This document shows positions 60,150 through 64,000 of a DNA stretch of 64,000 nt, one piece after another. Location: positions 5,830,001 through 5,894,000 of the forward strand of contig NZ_WIXO01000001.1 in the NCBI RefSeq assembly GCF_009709575.1. Direction: 5' to 3'. Each line of letters starts with the position of its first letter. Positions within the stretch are counted from its first letter, which is position 1. Under the pieces are notes generated by a model. That model was not told the DNA's origin, ran no database searches, and worked only from the letters and a program-made list of their open reading frames with translations. A program made the position numbers and the translations under genes. Source of the stretch: Streptomyces taklimakanensis. Its GTDB lineage: Bacteria; Actinomycetota; Actinomycetes; Streptomycetales; Streptomycetaceae.

Positions 60150-61034
60150 GTGGGCAAGGCAGCATCGCAGCAGCCGGAGGGTTCTCGTTCGTTGAGCGGG
60201 ATCGGTGAGACGTCGCTGGGTGTGGCGGCGTTGCGGGCGAAGGAGAACGACCGTCCCGACCGGCTCTTCGAGGACCCGTACGCGGGGAGGTTCCTCGCCG
60301 CGGCCGGTGTCGATCCGGCCAAGTGGTCGGTCGGGCCGGCGACGGGGACGGGGTTCCTCGAGCTGGTGGCCGATCAGGTCGCGGTGCGGACGCGGTTCCT
60401 GGACGAGTCGTTGCTGGACGCCGCCGGGGGGCCGTGCGGTCAGGTCGTGCTGCTTGCCTCGGGGATGGACGCACGCCCGTACCGGCTGGACTGGCCGATC
60501 GGAACGCGAGTGTTCGAACTCGACTTCGCCGACGTGTTGGGCTTCAAACGGCATGCGCTCGTCGGCAGCGGAGCCGTGCCACGCTGCGAGCACGTGGAGG
60601 TGGCGGCGGACCTGCGCGAGGATTGGCCGCAGGCCCTGCGGGAGGCCGGTTTCCAGCCGGACGTACCCACCGCGTGGCTGGTCGAGGGCATTCTGTACGG
60701 GTTGCCGCAGGAGGCCGCGGATCTGCTGCTGGAGCGGGTGACCGAGTTGTCCGCGCCGGGCAGCGAGCTGGCCGGCGACCACATCGAGGACTCCGACGTG
60801 CTGCGTGCCGCGCGGGGTGCGATCTCGCCGGAGTTGGTGGAGCTCTGGCGGGGCGGGCCCACCGGCGACCTGGACACGTGGCTCGAAGGCCACGGTTGGG
60901 AGGCAACGGTGCACGACATCCGAGTGGTCGTCGGGACATTCGGGCGCCCGACGCCGCCGGCCTTCGACCCGACGATCGAGGGCACCGGCCGGGGCTGGCT
61001 CGTCACCGCTCGGCTCGGCGGGCAGGAGTCATGA
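60150..61034 (+). CDS. class I SAM-dependent methyltransferase (leucine-carboxyl-methyltransferase-like)
   Basis: 294 residues of the actinobacterial SAM-methyltransferase family related to Ppm1/LCMT: an N-terminal segment ETSLGVAALRAKENDRPDRLFEDPYA, the SAM motif VVLLASGMDARPYRL, FELDFADVLGFK, and WLVEGILYGLPQ. GTG 60150 has GGAGG about six bases upstream. It overlaps the metK remnant by four bases (ATGA), which suggests that the original operon supplied its own SAM. The substrate is unknown, perhaps a carboxyl group or a natural product. Confidence 0.9.
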   Translation: MGKAASQQPEGSRSLSGIGETSLGVAALRAKENDRPDRLFEDPYAGRFLAAAGVDPAKWSVGPATGTGFLELVADQVAVRTRFLDESLLDAAGGPCGQVVLLASGMDARPYRLDWPIGTRVFELDFADVLGFKRHALVGSGAVPRCEHVEVAADLREDWPQALREAGFQPDVPTAWLVEGILYGLPQEAADLLLERVTELSAPGSELAGDHIEDSDVLRAARGAISPELVELWRGGPTGDLDTWLEGHGWEATVHDIRVVVGTFGRPTPPAFDPTIEGTGRGWLVTARLGGQES

Positions 61035-61174
61035 CGGCGGCTGGGCGCAGATCGTTCACGAGCGAGTCGGTCACCGAGGGACATCCCGACGAGGGGTGCC
61101 ACCCGATCGGCGGCGCGGTGCCCAACGCGTTATCGGCGTTCGGTCTGGGGGGCGGCGCTCGCTCTCGCCCCTGA
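61031..61174 (+). pseudogene. metK (S-adenosylmethionine synthetase) N-terminal stub
   Basis: The frame begins MTAAGRRSFTSESVTEGHPDE, the MetK opening motif (FTSESVTEGHPDK), then continues with degraded sequence and stops after 47 codons. Its ATG overlaps the methyltransferase stop. The usual KICDQISDA that follows in MetK reads GCHPIGGAV, so the gene is both mutated and cut short. Confidence 0.8.
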
Positions 61175-61411
61175 CCGCTCGTTCCCACCCCGGGGTGGGT
61201 GAGTTCCGCGGACTCGCCGTCCACCGCAACGCGCACGGAATTCCCCCGAGGACGGCCGGGCCTTCGCCGGTTGATCCTTCTCCACGTCCGGCCGGCGAGG
61301 CGTTTCGCCCGGAGAGCGGGGACGTGACCCGCGAGGGCATTGATCGTTTACCCGTGTGGGCTGCTGTCCGGGCCCGCTTCGAACATCCCCTCACAGAGAG
61401 CAGCTCCTGTC

Positions 61412-61933
61412 ATGACCGTTCATCGTGCTCTCCGGCGCTTTGTCGTCGCCGCCGCCGTGATCCCCGCCACACTGCTGGTGGGGCACTCTCCCGCCCAGGC
61501 GGTGGAACTGCCTCCCGCGTGCCAGGCGGCCCTCACGGAGGCCCAGGACAAGTTCCCCGCCCAGCAGTTCACGGTCCCCGACAAGGCCAAGACCGCCATC
61601 CTCGACGAGCTGGCCGCGCTCGGCGAGACCGACCAGAAGGCGCTCACCGAGACAGCGTGCGCGGCGTGGAACAAGTGGGCCACCACGAACGGGGCGGCCG
61701 TGGCCCGGAATCTGGACACCCGCTACCAGAACACCGACGGCCTGGCGTGCACGAAGTTCACCACCGCGGCTATCGGAGCGCTCAAGAAGTACGCGCCGAC
61801 CATCCCGGCGGAGACCCGGGGCCTGGAGACCGTGGCCAAAAAGGTGTGGGGCAACGCCATGCGGACGCTCTCCGTCGAAGCCACCAACGCCACCTGCCGG
61901 CGGGCGTACGGCAGCGTGAAGGCCGGCTGGTAA
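61412..61933 (+). CDS. secreted protein of unknown function
   Basis: 173 residues with a clear signal peptide (RRFVVAAAVIPATLLVGHSPAQA, cut near 30) and a helical mature domain with four cysteines (PPACQAAL, ETACAAW, LACTKF, NATCRRAY). No family is recognised. ATG 61412 is taken because it starts right before the signal peptide; the frame is open upstream to 61340. Confidence 0.8.
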   Translation: MTVHRALRRFVVAAAVIPATLLVGHSPAQAVELPPACQAALTEAQDKFPAQQFTVPDKAKTAILDELAALGETDQKALTETACAAWNKWATTNGAAVARNLDTRYQNTDGLACTKFTTAAIGALKKYAPTIPAETRGLETVAKKVWGNAMRTLSVEATNATCRRAYGSVKAGW

Positions 61934-62069
61934 CGCGCCCTCCCCACCAGCGGCACACGTCCCGCCCCACCGTCGCGCCCACGCGGCCGGGCCGGCTCAG
62001 GCACTCACCGCCTTCGTCCGGCCCGGCCTGCGCTCCGTCGCCCGGCGGACACCGCTCTGTGAGGTCCCT

Positions 62070-63011
62070 GTGTCCGATGATCGCACCCCCGCGAGGATCG
62101 GTCTCCTCGCGGCCCTCGAACCGGTCGTTGCACGCCTGCTCGACCGTCACCTCGCCGCTGCCAAACCCTGGTTTCCGCACGCCTACGTGCCGTGGAGCGA
62201 AGCCACCGACTACGACGGCCCCCTGGATGGCGAGCCGTGGCGACTCGGCCAGTCCACGATGTCGGCGGCCGTGCGGGACTCCTTCACCGTCAGTCTGCTG
62301 ACGGAGGACAACCTCCCCAGCTACCACCACGAGATCGCCACCGTCTTCGGTCGGGACGGCGCCTGGGGAACGTGGGTGCACCGCTGGACGGCGGAGGAGG
62401 ACCGGCACGCCTACGCCCTGCGCAGCTACCTGCACGCCCGCCGCGCCCTCGACCCGGTCCGCCTGGAGGAGCAGCGCATGGAGCACCTGTCGCGTGGCTT
62501 CGACAGCGGCCGGCCCGGTGTGCTGCACAGCCTGGCCTACGTCACCGTCCAGGAGATGGCCACCCGGGAGGCCCACCGCAATACCGGCAAGGCCTGCGGG
62601 GATCCTCTCGGCGAGCAGCTGACCGCCCGTATCGCAGCAGACGAGAACCTGCACATGCTGTTCTACCGCGACCTGTACCGGGCGGCGATCGACCTCGACC
62701 CGGACGCCGCGATCACCGCCCTGGCCGACGTCATCTGCGACTTCCGCATGCCCGGGGCCACACTGCCCGGGTTCCGGGAACGGTCCCTGCGGATCGCCGC
62801 GGCCGGCATCTACAACCTCGACGTCCACCGCGAGCACGTCCTGCTGCCCTTGCTGCGCACCCTCGGCGTCTGGGGGCGCACCGACCTCACCGCCACGGGC
62901 GACCAGGCACGCGAACGCATCGGGCTGCACCTGGAGCAGGTGCAGCGGAACGCCGCCCGGTTCCGCTCGGTCTTCGCGCGGATGAACCCGGACGGCGCCG
63001 TCGACGCCTGA
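62070..63011 (+). CDS. acyl-ACP desaturase-like ferritin-fold protein
   Basis: 313 residues of the fatty-acyl-ACP desaturase family (DesA/FA_desaturase_2). Di-iron ligands are visible: LTEDNLPSYHHE, EEDRHAY (ExxRH) and ADENLHMLFY (ExxH). It puts a double bond into a carrier-bound acyl chain using oxygen. GTG 62070. A desaturase next to a type II thioesterase at the right end suggests an acyl-modified natural-product pathway continuing beyond the window. Confidence 0.9.
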   Translation: MSDDRTPARIGLLAALEPVVARLLDRHLAAAKPWFPHAYVPWSEATDYDGPLDGEPWRLGQSTMSAAVRDSFTVSLLTEDNLPSYHHEIATVFGRDGAWGTWVHRWTAEEDRHAYALRSYLHARRALDPVRLEEQRMEHLSRGFDSGRPGVLHSLAYVTVQEMATREAHRNTGKACGDPLGEQLTARIAADENLHMLFYRDLYRAAIDLDPDAAITALADVICDFRMPGATLPGFRERSLRIAAAGIYNLDVHREHVLLPLLRTLGVWGRTDLTATGDQARERIGLHLEQVQRNAARFRSVFARMNPDGAVDA

Positions 63012-63059
63012 CCGGCTTTCCCACCCGGTGCCCGCCGTCCCCGAACCGGCAGCGACCGC

Positions 63060-63842
63060 TCAGGGGAGGCGGGCCGGACCGAGCGCACCGCGCAGATCCC
63101 GGGCGAGGTTCTGCGCGACCTCCGGCCATCGGTCGTCGATGTAGAAGTGCCGCCCGGGATAGACACGGTGGCGGACGCGGCCGCCGCTCAGCTCGGACCA
63201 GGTACGGGTCGCCTCCTGCGGAACGACGGGATCCTGGCGGCCGCCGAACACGCTGATCGGGCAGTCCAGCGGGGCCTCCTCCCGGTACCGGTAACGCAGG
63301 TAGACGCTCACCTCGCGCTTGAGAACCGCGTTCGCGCCGGACGCGTGCAGCGCCCGCTGACCGGCCAGCTCCCGGAGCAGGGGCATCAGACGGTGGAGCG
63401 GACGCGTCCTCAGCTCGGCGGTCAACAGGTGCCACTCGTGCGGTGGCGGGGTGGCGGAGACCCCGAGCAGCACCGGCCGGGGCAGGCCCCGGCGTCTGAG
63501 GTGACGGGTCGCCTCGAAGGCGAGCAACCCTCCGCCACAGTGGCCGAAGAAGGCGAATGGCCGGCCGGCCGCGTCCCGGTCGACCTCCTCCGCCAGCCGG
63601 CGGGCCAGCTCCGGCACGTCGCGCACCGCGGGTTCGCGCAGGCGCCGTCCGTGTCCGGGCAGCTCGACGGGGCACGGCTCCACCCAGTCGGGCAGTTCGG
63701 GTACCAGGGGCAGGAAGAAGTCGGCGGACCCACCCAGGAAGGGCAGGCAGTACAGGCGTACCTCGGCGCCGGGGCGGCGTACGGCAGCCGCGGTCCAGGG
63801 GGAGAGGGCCGTGGCGGGCCGGGTGCCGTCGTATGGGGTCAC
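63060..63842 (-). CDS. type II thioesterase with Cys nucleophile
   Basis: 260 residues of the alpha/beta-hydrolase type II thioesterase family (RifR/GrsT-like), which clears wrong or stalled chains from carrier domains. The fold marks are RLYCLPFLGGSADFF, PVELPGHGRRL, FGGRQDPVV (Asp) and GRHFYIDD (His). The nucleophile motif GxSxG reads GHCGG, so Cys replaces Ser. A few NRPS/PKS thioesterases use Cys. It converges with the desaturase gene. It could serve the NRPS of this window, but it lies 60 kb away and more likely belongs to a cluster beyond 64000. Confidence 0.92.
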   Translation of the reverse strand: MTPYDGTRPATALSPWTAAAVRRPGAEVRLYCLPFLGGSADFFLPLVPELPDWVEPCPVELPGHGRRLREPAVRDVPELARRLAEEVDRDAAGRPFAFFGHCGGGLLAFEATRHLRRRGLPRPVLLGVSATPPPHEWHLLTAELRTRPLHRLMPLLRELAGQRALHASGANAVLKREVSVYLRYRYREEAPLDCPISVFGGRQDPVVPQEATRTWSELSGGRVRHRVYPGRHFYIDDRWPEVAQNLARDLRGALGPARLP

Positions 63843-64000
63843 CGGGACTGTCCTCGTGATCGGTGAGAGGGGGCCGGCCCCTCGGGGTGAAGGCCCGGCC
63901 CGGTGCCCGCGGCCGCCTGTGTCGGCGCGGGCACCGGGCCTCGGTCACGGCCGTGCGGACGGTGCCGCGGCCTGCCGGGGGCCTGCCTGCTGGGCCGGCA

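Noticed and set aside
1..64000. tRNA genes, rRNA genes, CRISPR arrays, riboswitches
   Set aside because: I looked for tRNA arms, regularly spaced repeats and a B12 riboswitch near the mutase genes and saw none; a covariance-model search would be needed to exclude them fully.
63843..64000. Possible gene start at the right edge
   Set aside because: The last 158 bases show no start with coding features; only the upstream region of the thioesterase gene is visible.

Overview
The window looks like chromosomal DNA from Streptomyces or a close actinomycete. It is very GC-rich. Neighbouring genes often overlap by four bases (ATGA/GTGA), GTG starts are common, and there are many TetR, LysR, AraC and LuxR regulators, Tat-type secreted proteins and twin-arginine signals. 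I saw no tRNA, rRNA or CRISPR array.

Left part (1-14834, minus strand): one long leftward operon for a nonribosomal peptide. In transcription order it holds both glutamate mutase subunits (3-methylaspartate supply), a free-standing AsnRS/asparagine-synthetase-like enzyme, a glutamate-synthase-like FMN protein, and three NRPS proteins with the layout A-PCP-C-A-PCP | C-A-PCP-C | A-(runs off the window). The first A domain has a beta-amino-acid-type pocket (V-D instead of Asp235), which fits a 3-methylaspartate-derived starter. The last visible A domain reads as Gln-like. An XRE/NB-ARC regulator, a small unknown protein, a LuxR-type regulator and a 51-residue secreted peptide (14933-18541) form the regulatory edge, with a perfect lux-box-like palindrome between the divergent genes.

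18.6-36.3 kb: a membrane protein; a divergent pair made of an FAD oxidoreductase and an unusual fusion of a squalene/phytoene-synthase-like domain with a cis-prenyltransferase, with two tandem palindromic operators between them; then a UvrA2-type ABC protein with VOC and AraC genes, a GNAT, an MFS/LysR pair, a protease-inhibitor-like secreted protein, a TetR gene, a broken GNAT, a sirtuin and a secreted protein.

36.6-44.2 kb: a BBE-type flavoprotein; two tandemly duplicated 30-residue peptide genes just upstream of a divergent cytochrome P450 (a candidate P450-modified RiPP locus); a disulfide reductase-like flavoprotein; and a minimal ergothioneine pair, egtB-egtD.

44.8-57.4 kb: a vWA protein, a metallophosphoesterase followed by a truncated Sfp-type PPTase, a spore-photoproduct-lyase-like radical SAM enzyme, a YetF-type membrane protein, a zinc-ribbon/EamA transporter/LysR set, and a stretch rich in broken IS and RHS fragments around a large unknown protein. 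An acetyltransferase-TetR pair with a 36-bp palindromic operator follows.

57.5-64 kb: a TetR regulator with three matching sites that apparently controls itself, a membrane protein and a methyltransferase gene followed by a metK stub; then a secreted protein, an acyl-ACP desaturase-like diiron protein and a type II thioesterase whose nucleophile is Cys. The right end may be the border of another biosynthetic cluster.
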